From the NCBI RefSeq assembly GCF_025094135.1, contig NW_026252353.1:62001-126000 (forward strand): a DNA stretch of 64,000 nt, in the 5' to 3' direction. This document shows, piece after piece, positions 53,000-64,000 of this stretch. The notes under the pieces are model-generated. The model saw nothing but the letters and a program-made list of their open reading frames with translations, did no database searches and had not been told where the DNA came from. The first letter of the stretch is position 1; every line of letters begins with the position of its first letter. The DNA comes from Mucor mucedo (taxonomy: Eukaryota; Mucoromycota; Mucoromycetes; Mucorales; Mucoraceae). The translations under genes were made by a program, and so were the position numbers.

Positions 53000-54815
53000 A
53001 TGTCAGTAATAAAAATACCCATTCTAGATCGCTTGACATTCAGAGATTACCAAAGGTAAAAACAAACCACAATGGCAACACGATTTAAATAAAACATGCT
53101 AATTGACTAGTGCAGTTTGATCTTCACTATTCTCTTCTTTCTGTTTGAGAGCATCATAAGAATTATTGTCATGATTATGCCAAAGTTTCTAATTCAAATA
53201 ATTAATGCTGCCATTGGCTCGTAAGTTGTTCTATTAAAAAAGCAAGCGAGAAACGTCTTGTTTACACCGTCTCTATAGTGTATTCCCTTGGTTATCTCGG
53301 GCTGAAAATGAGCCACATGTAAGCCCACTGGAAAAAGCAGAAGGTTTCGAGCGAATGGTCAGACACTGGTAATATATATATTGTCATTTTATTATATTTT
53401 AAACAAACAAACAAAAATACGAATGAACTTAACACGGGAAACAGGAAAAACTATAATTGCGAACAGCATATTGTACGTACACAAGACGATTACCTTTTAT
53501 GCGTACACCGTATTCCATCTGTGAAACCTCAACATTATGACAACGTAAAGCGGAATAAAGAATTTCAGTTTAAAGAAGGCATCGAAGTAGTGGATAACCT
53601 GCACAAGTTCATGCAAGAAAAGAGACCGAGAGAGAAGGGTGAATATAAGGGGAAACCCGTGGTCTTACTATACCATGGCTTTTTGATGTCGTCTGAGGTC
53701 TGGGTATCCAATACTGAGGAATACAGCAATTTACCGTTTATTCTGGCAAAACAGGGTTATGATGTTTGGCTTGGTAATGCGCGTGGTAACAAGTATTCTC
53801 AGTACCATGTTCATATCAGTCCCAATCATCAATCATTCTGGAATTTCTCGCTAAACGAATTTGCAATGCGTGATATGCCTGACACTGTTGATGTAATATA
53901 AAGCACATTGTAAATCCTTGAATCACCAGACTAATACGTCCTTATTTAGTATATTTTGGCAGAAACAGGTGCTCCCAATTTAACTTACATTGGATTCTCG
54001 CAGGGTACTGCTCAGGCATTTGCAGGTCTGTCAGTCAATTCAGATTTAAACAGCAAAGTCAATCTGTTTATTGCCATGGCTCCAGCAACAACTCCTAAGG
54101 GTTTACAGCACCCCTTAATTGATGCTTTTGTCAAAGCAACACCCAGTGTGATATATCTCATGTTTGGAAGAAAGACACCTCTCAAATTAGCCCTGTTCTG
54201 GCAACGTATTATTAGCCCTCCTCTCTTTGTGAAAGTTATTGATGCAAGTGTTAGATTCCTGTTTGGATGGACGGGAGCCAACATGACTAGCGATCAGAAG
54301 GTCGTTAGCTATCAGCACCTGTACAGTCTGACCAGTGTTAAGTCTCTAGTGGTACGTAGGAACACATTTGCAGAATTTTGTATGTGTATATACTGACCAT
54401 TTATATTTTTTTTAAATAACAATAGCATTGGTTCCAAATCATTCGAACTGGACAGTTCCAAATGTATGATGAAATGCCTAGCCGACTTCCTTATCACACA
54501 GTTAATTCTGTTGAAGATCATATACCACCTCGGTTCCCTACACTTCAGATCACAACCCCCATTGCTATATTTTACGGACGTTCTGATTCGCTTGTAGATT
54601 TTAATGTATTATCAGCAGACCTGCCTTCGCCTTTAGCCTACGTCAAGTCCATCGAAAAATGGGAACATCTGGACTTTTTATGGGCAGAGGGTATCGAGAA
54701 AATTGTATATCCTGATGTTTTAAAGCTGCTGCAAAAATTCAATCCTCACTCTAGTTCTCAAGTAAAGGAAGGTCATAAGAATGATGATATAGAAGAACAC
54801 GTTTTATTATCATAA
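53000..54815 (+). CDS. Membrane-anchored alpha/beta hydrolase, steryl-ester/acid lipase type
   Basis: Probably hydrolyses steryl esters or neutral lipid at the lipid droplet or ER, like yeast Tgl1/Yeh1. Exons are about 53000-53055, 53116-53220, 53279-53367, 53445-53892, 53950-54351 and 54426-54815. The N-terminus IPILDRLTFRDYQR is followed by a hydrophobic anchor (SLIFTILFFLFESIIRIIV). The acid-lipase lid region contains HIVRTQDDYLLCVHRIP. The oxyanion segment is LLYHGFLMSSEVWV, followed by the GYDVWLGNARGNKYS signature, the nucleophile elbow GFSQGTA (Ser near 54001), the acid in FYGRSDSLVDF and the His in WEHLDFLWAEG. All three catalytic residues are present. Splicing at the first intron uses the second AG (TGCAG) because the first gives a stop. 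Confidence 0.9.
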
Positions 54816-54841
54816 ATAAAAGAAACAATATTGGGAGTGAT

Positions 54842-56654
54842 TTATATGTAATTAGAGTATGTGCTAGGATGAATTGCTGGTTTTTTTACCGCTTCAGTAT
54901 AATTATTGTCGTTGTTATGGTAAGCATGTGATGCATTACTGTTGAATGCATCATCATGCATGTCCTCTTGCATCGGTAAATGCGGATCATTTAGGCCCTT
55001 ATTAAACGATTCTTTTTGTTCGCTGCTATTGTAGGTCGAATCACCCTGGTTGATAGCATTGGAATAAATGACCTTGTTGTTATACACAGACGTATCAATG
55101 CCATCGTTATATTCATGCGGTTTATTATAACTGGTGGTGGCCGGGGTGGTGCCGGTAGGAGCGTTTATGGTATTACTATATTGTTGTTGGTATTGCTGTG
55201 AGTAATAATAGTCATTTGTGGACTCTTGTGTGTAGGCACCTGCTGGTTGATACATCTGCGACTGATACGATGCATCATTATAAGGGCTGTATTTGGTTGG
55301 ATTTCTTGTCAGAGAGTAAGAAGATTCCAAGGGTGTCATAGGCTGACTGTCATAATAATTACCGAACGAATGCTGCTGTTGAGGTTGTTGGTACAGCCAA
55401 GAGGCGTCAGTCTTTTCGCCAGCGTAAAGAGCGACATTAGGAAGTGTAGGTAACGCAGGTATCGTTTCGTCTATTGGCTGTTTATTGTTCTTCTTTTGCG
55501 ATTTGCTCTTTGATTTCTTGCTACTGATACTGTTAGAGTATTTCTCGCGTTCTCTCAAGCGTTTTTTACGTTGTTTTTCTAATAACTCGTCGATACTTGT
55601 GATTTATATGAGTAACATTCCTTTTTTCTTCTTCTTTTACTAAGCTTACCGCTTGTCAATTTTGTGGCAGCAGTACTCCTTGAGATTACCTTGAATTTGG
55701 CAAAGAATTGGAAAATATAGGAATACCGCGAGCACAATCTGAATAGCAGAGATGACCCATAAAATACAGGTAAAACTCATGAGAAACAAAGCAACTCGTT
55801 GGGGCCAATCTTGGCCATATGTATCCCAATCAGCAGAAAATTGAAATGAACCTGTCCAAAAGAATTTAATATGGGCGAGTGAATGAAAGTGCAGATAGTA
55901 TATTTGTTACCATTTTCTGCTGTCCAGGCCGACTTTAGCAAAGCGTAGACGGTAACGCCAGCAATAATTTGTCTAGGACCTTGGGCAATAATGACTCTCT
56001 TCCAAGCTATAATAAAAAGATAAATGCGATTTAATATAAATCATGCGACCTCCCCTTTACTAGAATACATGTTTTTTTTACTTTTTAGGGTATAAAAGAC
56101 ATAAAAAATAATCACATCACTCCATTTTGTCGAACTTTTAATTTTCTGTAAAAGGCAAAAATGACTGTAACTCTTGATAGAATACGTTCGATAAGCTAAT
56201 GGATTCGTTACCGCTAGAGAAATATCTCTAGTTTCCATTACTGTTCTAGTCTTTCTGATCTCCCACGCCAATAACATAAAAGAGATGACAATACAGCCGA
56301 CATAAATCCATTTACTGATATAAAACGGAATTTTTGGCTGTGTTGAAAGTGACCAGTGCTAATTATAAAAATAAAAATATATTAGCCCTATTATTTTGAA
56401 ATTAAACTCTAAAAATTTACATCGTAAATTAGCAAAATGCCAGCAGACCATAAATCAGCACCATAAACAAGTGTGGATACAACTACTGAGCATAGCAAAA
56501 TGAGGTAACGGATGGATAAAAGACACGTTGTTTCTCGAAACGCTTCCACATCCATGAAATCAAATTTATGATCCGAGACCAGCTCACGTTTCCATTTGGG
56601 TCCTTTGGCTTTCTGCAGCATCAAACTAGCTCTTTGATATGTATTATTAGCCAT
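54842..56654 (-). CDS. KCH1: Kch1/Prm6-type potassium transport protein
   Basis: Fungal plasma-membrane family for low-affinity K+ influx that in yeast activates calcium signalling. Five exons on the minus strand: 56654-56421, 56358-56082, 56006-55911, 55851-55650 and 55595-54842. Landmarks are WKRELVSDHKFDFMDVEAF, several membrane segments (YLILLCSVVVSTLVYGADLW, WIYVGCIVISFMLLAWEIRK, VALFLMSFTCILWVISAIQI), RDISLAVTNPLAYRTYSIKS, WKRVIIAQGPRQIIAGVTVY and CQIQGNLKEYCCHKIDKR. The last exon is a basic patch and a long Gln/Tyr/Asn/Ser-rich cytosolic tail, poorly conserved in the family. No breaks. Confidence 0.9.
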
Positions 56655-58528
56655 AACAAAAAAAAAGAGAGGGAGAGAGAATGAGAGAAAGAAGAAGAAA
56701 AAACGTCTCTGTGTGTGTGTTTTACTATATAACTCAATACCTTTATTCGATTTTTTTATCTCTGTTTAACGTAGCACCATAATTATGAATGTGCTACCAA
56801 TGGGGACAATAAGCTCTTTTTAAAAGTTGTAGGCAAGCTTGCATTTTTTGTCAGTTCTGGTCGTGTTACAAAGTGGTTGTTGATGTCGACGAATAAAAGT
56901 GCCGCTGCAGCCTGGTTGACTCTTTTAATCTGCGCTTTTTCAGTCACCAAATTACACCTTATTTCTTGGCAACTATCAAATAAATGAACACAAGTACGCT
57001 CTACTATGCAACAGGGCAATTAAGTTTCTGTTAAAGCAGAAAATACGGCGATTAATTGGGAGGGATATTTTGATCCTTTCAACATCGCATCTTTAATAAA
57101 GTTGACCCAGTATCAGAGGTTCTCCAGCAATCAGATCATGAAATGAAAGAACAGCTGTAGAAATACAGAAATAAAGAAAAACAAGACAAATTATAGTGCA
57201 TATTCGAGCACTTTTCTATTCTTTCAGCAGAATAAAACTGCTGAAAGTTACCCATGCATGGTTTAACGTGCGCACCGGGCAAAAGATTGAATATCCGGAA
57301 AAAAAAAATACACCAACACGGTCAACCGTAAGGAATCTCAGCTAGAGCATAAGCAGCATCTCCTTGAGTTTTTTTGTATAGAATCCTCAGTCAACTAAAC
57401 GCGATGCAGTCGTTGGTTTGAATAAAGCTTTTAAATGATCCAATCTGAAAAGAGAACAGTTGGTGATTTTATCTTACAAGGTTACAGTTTGATTATCAAA
57501 AATTCACTCTTCAACCAATCAATAAGAATAGCCCTAATACTTGAATAAGCTATATGACTGTGTTATGTCTGGTCTTATAATGGGCATTAAGTTTCTAAGT
57601 AAATGTGTTTGTGTAGATGAGGCAGCCTTCAATATAAACATGAGAGCCAATTTTGTCGATCAGTTTCAAGTAATCCAATATTTAGGCTGATCCATCTACT
57701 CGTGTTTCTTAAGCTGTATTGAAAAAATATCCATACTTGAGTTAGTCAATGTTGATATAAAGAAAGCGACGGGTCTCGTTGCTTCTTATACAAATTCCTT
57801 TGTATGTTGAGAGAAGGGTTCAGTTATAAAAAGTCGGTGTAGGTGAGTAAAACAGGTTCTGAGCTCCTCATCACGGATGTTGGATTTCGTTGAAGTGGCA
57901 AAAGAAGAGGCTATAGGAACTTTATCATAAAATTGTTTATCGAAATAAATAAAAAATTAAATCAGTTACTGATTTAATTTTTGCAACTATTTGAAAGGTC
58001 GGTTCGCTTTCTTGATAGCTCATCCGACTGAAAAGAAGAACTTGGGATTTATAAGGTAACGCTGTTTCCTCAGTATGGCAATTTAAAAGAAACCCTTATT
58101 CGGGGCTTTGTCGCTGTGCCAATCAAACATACTGTGTTACATCTAAAACTATGTCATAATAATGAAGCAATTAGACAAACAATAAGCATCCCCTTATACA
58201 TCAAGCTTACTATATGTACGTTTATTAAGAAGGAAGAGTTTATTTTATAATCAAGTTAAACGAATATTTAAAGTAGATTATATAAAATCGTTCAATCTTA
58301 TGAAATCGATCCCCAAATACTTCATTTTAAGGTCGATACAAACTCAGGTGACATTGAGCTGTCTTCAGCTCCGTGATTAAGACTCAGTAACGAAAGTGTC
58401 TGTGCTTAAGCCGACTTACAAAAAAATCACATGTTGTTTTTTTATTTATTTTTTAATATATAATCGTACTTCCTATTTGACATTTTTTCAGCTTTCTTTT
58501 TTTCTTTGCTTAAATCAAACTTTGTACG
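56655..58528. other. Long gene-free interval with palindromes
   Basis: No convincing gene; the minus-strand frame 57019-56783 is unrecognised. Two strong inverted repeats: CTTTCAGCAG/CTGCTGAAAG with a 7-base loop (57221-57247), and 15-bp arms AAAAATTAAATCAGT/ACTGATTTAATTTTT with a single base between (57953-57983). These may mark MITE remnants or transcript ends. The last 100 bp hold the ERG1 leader, pyrimidine-rich before the start. Confidence 0.5.
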
Positions 58529-59934
58529 ATGGAATATGATTTGATTATTGTGGGTGCTGGTGTGGTAGGCTGTGCCGCTGCAAGGGCATTTGGAGAAGAT
58601 GGACGTAAAGTGCTCTTATTAGAACGTGACCTGTCTGAGCCGGATCGCATTGTAGGTGAGCTAATGCAACCAGGTGGTATGCAAGCTTTAGAAGAACTAG
58701 GCATGAAAGGTAACAAAAAAAAAGTGGGTTTAATGAAGATAAATATTCAACTTAATAAATAATAATAGATTGCACCGAGAACATTAATGCTGTGAACTGT
58801 TTCGGCTATGGTGTCTACCGAAATGGACAATACGTTGAGCTTCCTTATACAGATAACCCAGCCAGTGGTAAGCAGTACCGTGGTGTCTCGTTTCATCATG
58901 GTCGTTTCATCCAAAGCTTACGAGCCTCTGCCACACGTACTGCTAACGTTACGGTGCAAGAACGAACAGTATCTCGCCTGATTGAAAAGGATGATAAAGT
59001 TATAGGGGTAGCTACGATGCAAGGGAAGAAAGAAGAGGAATTTTATGCGCCGCTTACGTTAGTTGCGGACGGGATTTTCTCCAAATTTCGAAAGGAGTTC
59101 ACTGATATACAAACCGACGTAATGTCCCATTTTGTTGGCTTTATTATTCACGATTATCAGTTACCATTTCCACAAAAGGGCTTTGTATGTATCGCCAAAC
59201 CATCACCCATTTTGATGTATCAGATTAGTGAACATGATACCCGTATTCTTGTGGATGTTCCCGGTCGAGACTTACCGAAATCTGGCGAGCTTAAAAAGTA
59301 TATGGAAGAAATTATCTGTCCTCAAATTCCTAGCGATATGCAAGCCAAATTTATGGAGGCGCTTCAAACAGAACGCTTACGGCCTATGCCTTCAGGTTTT
59401 TTACCACCGACCATCAACCAACGTAACGGCACTATTCTTTTGGGCGATGCGTTAAATGTAAGATCACCGCTGACAGGTGGTGGGATGACAGTGGCGTTGA
59501 GGGATGTGATCACATGTCGGGAATTATTGTCAAGAGAGAATATTGCATCCTTTGAGGACTCTGATCTAATTTTGCAAGCTATGGGCGCATTTCACTGGAA
59601 ACGCAAACGTTACTCAACCTGTATAAATGTGTTGGCTATGTCGTTGTATGCACTATTTGCAGCTCAGACACCCGAGATGCTGGTGCTTCAAAACGGCTGT
59701 TTTGAATATTTCAAGCTGGGAGGTGATTGTATTGATGGTCCTATTGAACTCTTATCAGGCATTCGACAATCACCATTATCATTGATTTATCATTTCTTTC
59801 GCGTGGCTTTCTATTCTATTCACATCATGTTTCAAACTGGCACCATCTATCATAACCTGATTCAAGCATGGTCTGTTTTTTATACAGCCTGTGTTGTGAT
59901 CTTGCCCTTTCTATGGGGCGAGTTCAAGCTTTAA
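58529..59934 (+). CDS. ERG1: Squalene epoxidase (squalene monooxygenase)
   Basis: FAD enzyme of the ER that converts squalene to 2,3-oxidosqualene in sterol synthesis, the target of allylamine antifungals. Two exons (58529-58709, 58769-59934) joined by a 59-nt intron give about 448 residues, near the family length. The N-terminal FAD site is DLIIVGAGVVGCAAARAFGE, followed by RIVGELMQPGGMQAL. The substrate region is RGVSFHHGRFIQSLR. The second FAD motif is LGDALNVRSPLTGGGMTVAL (GD and GGG). The C-terminus has two hydrophobic membrane-associated stretches, ending LPFLWGEFKL. No defects. Confidence 0.97.
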
Positions 59935-60060
59935 CATATATACCCCCCCCCTTATAATAAAATCAGGCCATTTTTTTTTTACATGTGATTTATAATTAAA
60001 ATGTCGTTGATCCAGAAATAAGGCGTCGCTTGCCGAGAAAACTATTTCGCAACTAATTTT
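59935..60060. other. Short spacer after ERG1
   Basis: 126 bp of ERG1 3' flank with a C-run (59943-59952) and a T-run. It holds the ERG1 transcript end; no element is recognised. Confidence 0.4.
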
Positions 60061-60325
60061 TTATCGAATAGACAAAGCTTTAACGACAGGTTGGATTTGT
60101 TGAAAAAAATAGATCATCATTGTAATGTTTAAAGATTTTGTCAGACTGACAGAGGAATTCTTATTAGTGGAATCAGCAACTGTAATTATATCTTCATCCA
60201 AGACTTGAGAAGGAGCATTAGGATGTGTGCCCATCTAAAGCCGGGCATAAGGCATAGAAGCAATAATATCAGTACCAGAAGACTTAGCGTGTGCAGCAAG
60301 CTCGGATAAATCACCAGTGATTTCC
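60061..60325 (-). pseudogene. C-terminal gene fragment, unrecognised
   Basis: Minus-strand frame beginning right after an AG acceptor (about 60326), reading EITGDLSELAAHAKSSGTDI, IASMPYARL, a stop, then MGTHPNAPSQVLDEDIITVA and SLTKSLNITMMIYFFQQIQP, ending at TAA 60063-60061. Well-formed protein sequence with one internal stop and no upstream partner: a truncated or dying gene. No family recognised. Confidence 0.4.
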
Positions 60326-60757
60326 TAATAACAATTCATTGTTTTTCTAATATAAATAATAAACCTATGTTTTTTCTAAAAGAGAAGACAGAATGTACAA
60401 AATTTTGGAACATTCTAGTCATATCGCACTTTACTTAAAGAAATTGATCCTCGCCACTTGTATTATTAACAGTACTCTTCTCTTCGCATGTTCATCAATG
60501 TAATATTTTATATTCAGACGGTCTGTCCTGTATTATTTATGCCTGGGCACGCTACCTTAAAAACAGTGGCCCTTTCCCTTAACCTTGTTCCTCATAAAAT
60601 CGATGTAAATATAAAAGCGAGAAGAGCAAATATGAGCAATAAATAAGAAGGATAAGGTTAAAAACACAGTGGATCAATTACGAATTATTATAAATTATGG
60701 ATTTTTAATTCAGAAAAAGGAAAGGTATTTATAGGAAAGATCACGCTCTGTGTAACG
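60326..60757. other. Gene-free spacer
   Basis: AT-rich DNA between the fragment above and the next gene; nothing supported. Confidence 0.5.
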
Positions 60758-63014
60758 TCAAGCCATATCAGATTGGTTGCAACAATAGCCTCGTCTCTTT
60801 TGTCCGCTGTCTTTTGCATCTTCATTGCTTTTTCGTTTCCTTGTGTTAAAAAAAATCAAATTGCTTTTGTTCATTTGCTCAACTGGATATTCAGTGACCC
60901 TAACATTATCCAAGCAATTCTTAACTTCATGTTCGTGGATCTTCTCTCGCAGACGTGGGATCAAAGCCATTTAGAATTCCTATATTGATATAAAAGATGA
61001 AAAAAACTGGTAAATAACCTGAGTATGTGTAGGATATGAAATGTAAAAGCGGTCACCTTAAACCTAAAAAGCGATGTGATCAGAGTTTTTAAGCAATTAA
61101 GATCATTAAACTTCAGCGGAACAACAATGGTGGAGTGAGGTGTCGCTACAAAGTAATCATCGTGTTTCTTTAACTGGTATAGGTACCCATTTGTGCCTAT
61201 TTTTAACAACAAAAACCTTAATACGCATGTAATCATGTCACCTTTCATTTAAAAACACTTACCAATCATGTCTATTGCCATAATTGTATCAAATGATGGT
61301 CCATATTGGGCTTGTAGGCTGTCCAGAATCAATGCATTTACACGAAGGTTCTTCGATTGCTGCTTAATTTTTAATTCGGCGTTTACTTTACTGCGCTTCC
61401 ATTCATTTGAGCACAATTCAACAGTCTTGCGATCATTGTACTTAAGAATCAGATCAATTTTCCTTGAGTACGTGGGTGATACATCATCGACATTGAACAA
61501 CCGTTTATTCACTTCAATGGGGACACGGGAGCTATCACAGGCGGTCTCGCCACTAAGAAAGAGGTTAAATAATGATAAGATAAACTGCACATTTTTTACG
61601 TTTCAATATAATATATGGATGTACTCACTCAGCCAGCTTAATTTCGCTTTTGTTAAACAGCGAGTCCAGCAGGCTTGCAAATCGGCGGTAATATGTAAGC
61701 TCTTGCTCATCCTGTTCAGTGGACCATCTTTCTGTATCCTCGATGCTGTTATGGAACAGTAATAATATTATGATTAACAAAGGAGTAATACATCGCCATT
61801 ATTTAATTATAGCACTTACATTTTTTCAGAGATTGACAACATTGTTTGTGTAATCCTGTGATTATTAGAGTCCAACCACACCTATTTACAGGCTAATTCC
61901 TGCTATGTACATAAGCATCAGGTTGCATTCCTTTCCCTGACTCAGAAAAGCTTTTTGGTTCATATGAACGCAAGCATATCATCAATGTTAGGTTTGGATG
62001 TGACATTGCTTAGTAACGTTGTCAGGCTTGGATAAACGACAGCATATCATCAATAATTACAAATGACGTAATTTGCTCGATGATGATTGGGGGGTTTGGT
62101 TCAAGTGAAGAAACCGTGGTGTCGTCAAGATAGCAGGGAGGGTAAGTGGAAAATACAACTTTTGTAAATGGGTTGATCAAATTGTATATCCCCGAAAGAC
62201 TGAGCCTATATATATGAAAGCTAATTAATAAACATCATTAAATATTAACCTCTGCACTTACGCCAACAACGCCTCCTCCCGTACAGTGATTTTTTTAACT
62301 AAAAGTTTTGCAGCAATTTCGAACAGTCTGCCTTTGCAGGAACTGTCCGTATAATTAAGCAAAAAATCAGTCTCCTCCTCATTAAGTGGGGTCTATTTTT
62401 TATACATAACATTAATAAAAGGAGTTATATGCGTATTTAAGAAAGTACCTTTTTATGAGCAATGAAATGGAACTTAAGCTCATCGTCATTCCCAAGATTA
62501 TTGAACGACATTTCTTGACCACCGACGTTAAGACCGCTGCTACTGCTGATGCCGCTTGGACTATCGCTGCTGCTGCTGCCGCCGAGTCCACCACCAATGT
62601 TAACTTTACCGCTGTTGCTGCCGCCGCTTGAAGTACCACCACCGCTGCTGCTGGGATCAGCAATGTTGCTGACGCTGCTGCTGCTGCGACCACCCATGTT
62701 GCTGTCATACGTGTTTTGAAGCATATCGATGGCATCGATAGTAGCCATTTTGGCAGCTCCAATTGCATGAATGGTTGTCTTCATTTTTGCAGCATGCTGG
62801 TATTTCATTGAGTTGATGATACGAATTGAACAAAACTTTCTCAAACTTACCAATTTGTGGGCCCCGTCATAAATGCTTTGCCACAATCGTTTGTCAAACG
62901 ATTGCTTTCTTTTTTTTTAAAAAAAAAAATGAATGGGTGAGTCGCGTTAAGTATTTATAAAGTACATTAATTTCTTACTTTTCCCAAGCAGGCACAGCAG
63001 TTTTCAAATTGCAT
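60758..63014 (-). CDS. Multi-exon gene: Cys-rich N-terminus, Gly/Ser linker and PD-(D/E)XK-like core
   Basis: From ATG 63014: MQFENCCACLGK, an intron, SFDKRLWQSIYDGAHKL, an intron, then HAAKMKTTIHAIGAAKMATI and a long Gly/Ser-rich linker (62700-62530). Next exons read LNEEETDFLLNYTDSSC...LFEIAAKLLVKKITVREEALL and a LSLSGIYNLINPF block. A 187-nt intron (about 62067-61881) follows, then VWLDSNNHRITQTMLSISEK, the core RKIDLILKYNDRKTVEL with CSNEWKRSK and KQQSKNLRVNALILDSLQ, then TNGYLYQLKKHDDYF and a basic tail (FFNTRKRK). D...E-x-K spacing (KIDLIL ... NEWKRS) suggests a PD-(D/E)XK fold. Frames join at every intron tested, so the gene may be intact. This architecture recurs in Mucoromycota genomes; the function is unknown. 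It is not the same protein as the gene at 19.2 kb. Confidence 0.62.
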
Positions 63015-63463
63015 CTGCCGATTTCTGAAAAATGTTAGCAGGATAAGCTCTCCTGCCAACAATTTCTGAATACACCATGGGATTCACGAAATCGGAAAAT
63101 GTCGACACCTCCGTCTATTTTTCTTTGTCTTTTTTTGAGTCAAAATGTCTTTTTTTACCTTGTATATTTTGAGATAATAATAACAAGTATGTGACTTACA
63201 ACAACCCCAGCCAAACCCTGAGAGGCCAGCTGGGTCTTTATCTTCTAAGGAAGACTAGCCTCAGCCGCAATTATAGCGAAAATGGAGCATATCTATTAAA
63301 AAGAAGAGGTAATATTTTAGCATTTCTGGAAAAAGAAAGTCATCATTAACCAACCTTTTCGCAGTATTTATATCTTCTCTCATACAAAAAAGAATGAGAT
63401 AAGTGTGTCTCAATAATAATAACTTTTGGTTCGGTGGGAAAAGGAAAAGGAAAAGAAAAGAAA
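63015..63463. other. Gene-free interval with a hairpin
   Basis: A hairpin TGTTAGCAGGA/TCCTGCCAACA with a 7-base loop and one mismatch (63033-63061) overlaps the likely 5' leader of the gene above. The rest is AT-rich and unassigned. Confidence 0.45.
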
Positions 63464-63770
63464 AAAGCTTTATTTATAGACTGATAAACAAGAACTGGTT
63501 TATGTCAGGATGATTTAATTGCTTATTTAATCACTCATAATGTTTGAGCCTTTACTAAAAATAGAAACACTTGCAAAAACCTCCCAAGCAAATCGGAACT
63601 TGGTAGTAGTAGTAGCTTGTAATGATAGTGAAGCAGATTTTATGGGAAACAAAAATCGATCATTCTATGAAGTTTAGACGATATGGCATGTCAATCGACG
63701 TAAAGACTGATGTGTAGACCATCACGTGATTCTAAAAAATACATTTGAAGAAAATACGGAGTTCTAGACA
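63464..63770 (-). mobile_element. LTR-like repeat (inverted copy)
   Basis: Reads on the minus strand from TGTCTAGAACTCCG to TATAAATAAAGC and matches 13280-13601 with scattered differences and a small deletion. A purine-rich GCAGGGAAAA precedes its start, as in the other copy. The U5 side is not alignable. Confidence 0.65.
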
Positions 63771-64000
63771 TTTTCCCTGCGGCCCTCTCGTGTGATTTAT
63801 TTTTTTCTTTTTTTGCCATTCGTAACTTACAGTCTCCCTCTCCCAAGTGTACATTAAATCATTAATGCTAACAAAGTGTGTGTGTTTTTTCGCCGTTTAG
63901 GACTTACAGCCCCTCTCTAAACTCATTTGTCAATTTTTATTGTGACTGTGAACCTTAAAATGATAACACTTTTAAGCACTCTTTTTCGATGACACAGGCA
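63771..64000. other. Right edge, no gene seen
   Basis: 230 bp without a reading frame or recognisable repeat apart from the purine-rich stretch adjoining the LTR-like copy. Confidence 0.5.

Noticed and set aside
62412..62768. Alanine/valine-rich alternative-frame protein on the minus strand
   Set aside because: Shifted frame of the Gly/Ser linker of the gene at 60758-63014.
1..64000. tRNA genes
   Set aside because: Looked for B-box-like GGTTCGANTCC on both strands; the few partial matches lie in the LINE or LTR sequence without a foldable partner.

Overview
The window looks like a piece of an early-diverging filamentous fungus, most likely Mucoromycota/Mucorales. It is AT-rich, has short GT-AG introns (mostly 50-75 bp) and clean single-copy housekeeping orthologues, and its accessory DNA holds Plavaka/KDZ-like transposases, Tad/L1-type LINEs, a decayed Fanzor nuclease and a multicopy PD-(D/E)XK-like gene family. 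No rRNA, tRNA or CRISPR array was seen.

Layout. (1) 1-1731: pyruvate decarboxylase, cut by the left edge. (2) About 1.7-42 kb: a transposon graveyard. It contains a perfect 99-bp direct repeat (2.26-2.50 kb). It has duplicated host-family fragments split by a 594-bp MITE whose paralogous empty site survives (4.4-6.9 kb). A decayed unknown gene is followed by a decayed Fanzor (8.5-11.9 kb). A 6.85-kb Plavaka-like element (11.9-18.75 kb) is broken by several insertions, including a solo LTR with a 5-bp target duplication and a hAT MITE with an 8-bp duplication. An apparently intact PD-(D/E)XK-like gene lies at 19.2-20.8 kb. Two LINE copies follow (21.0-26.6 kb), then a 902-bp inverted deletion derivative of the Plavaka-like element (26.7-27.6 kb). 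Captured gene pieces lie at 27.7-28.6 kb. A Zn2Cys6 transcription factor (minus strand, 31.4-29.3 kb) has its 3' end replaced by a PD-(D/E)XK fragment, and a LINE lies 22 bp upstream of its start codon (31.4-36 kb). A second PD-(D/E)XK copy was destroyed by a 20-bp minisatellite (36.1-38.3 kb).

(3) 42.3-59.9 kb: a compact gene-rich block with six conserved genes. These are the SKI2 RNA helicase, the CAF-1 large subunit, the STRIPAK subunit FAR11/STRIP, an acid-lipase-type alpha/beta hydrolase, a Kch1-type potassium transport protein and squalene epoxidase ERG1. They form no single pathway. SKI2 and CAF-1 converge with about 70 bp between them, and CAF-1 and FAR11 diverge from a shared interval of about 200 bp. 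(4) 60-64 kb: a gene fragment, then a multi-exon gene with a Cys-rich N-terminus, a Gly/Ser linker and a PD-(D/E)XK-like core, then an inverted LTR-like copy matching one at 13.3 kb.

The most interesting points are the fossil Fanzor with an unrecognised upstream partner ORF, the expanded nuclease-like family, the Plavaka-like element with its non-autonomous derivative and 40-bp leader repeats, and the readable order of nested insertions. Exon borders were read by eye and may be off by a base or two.
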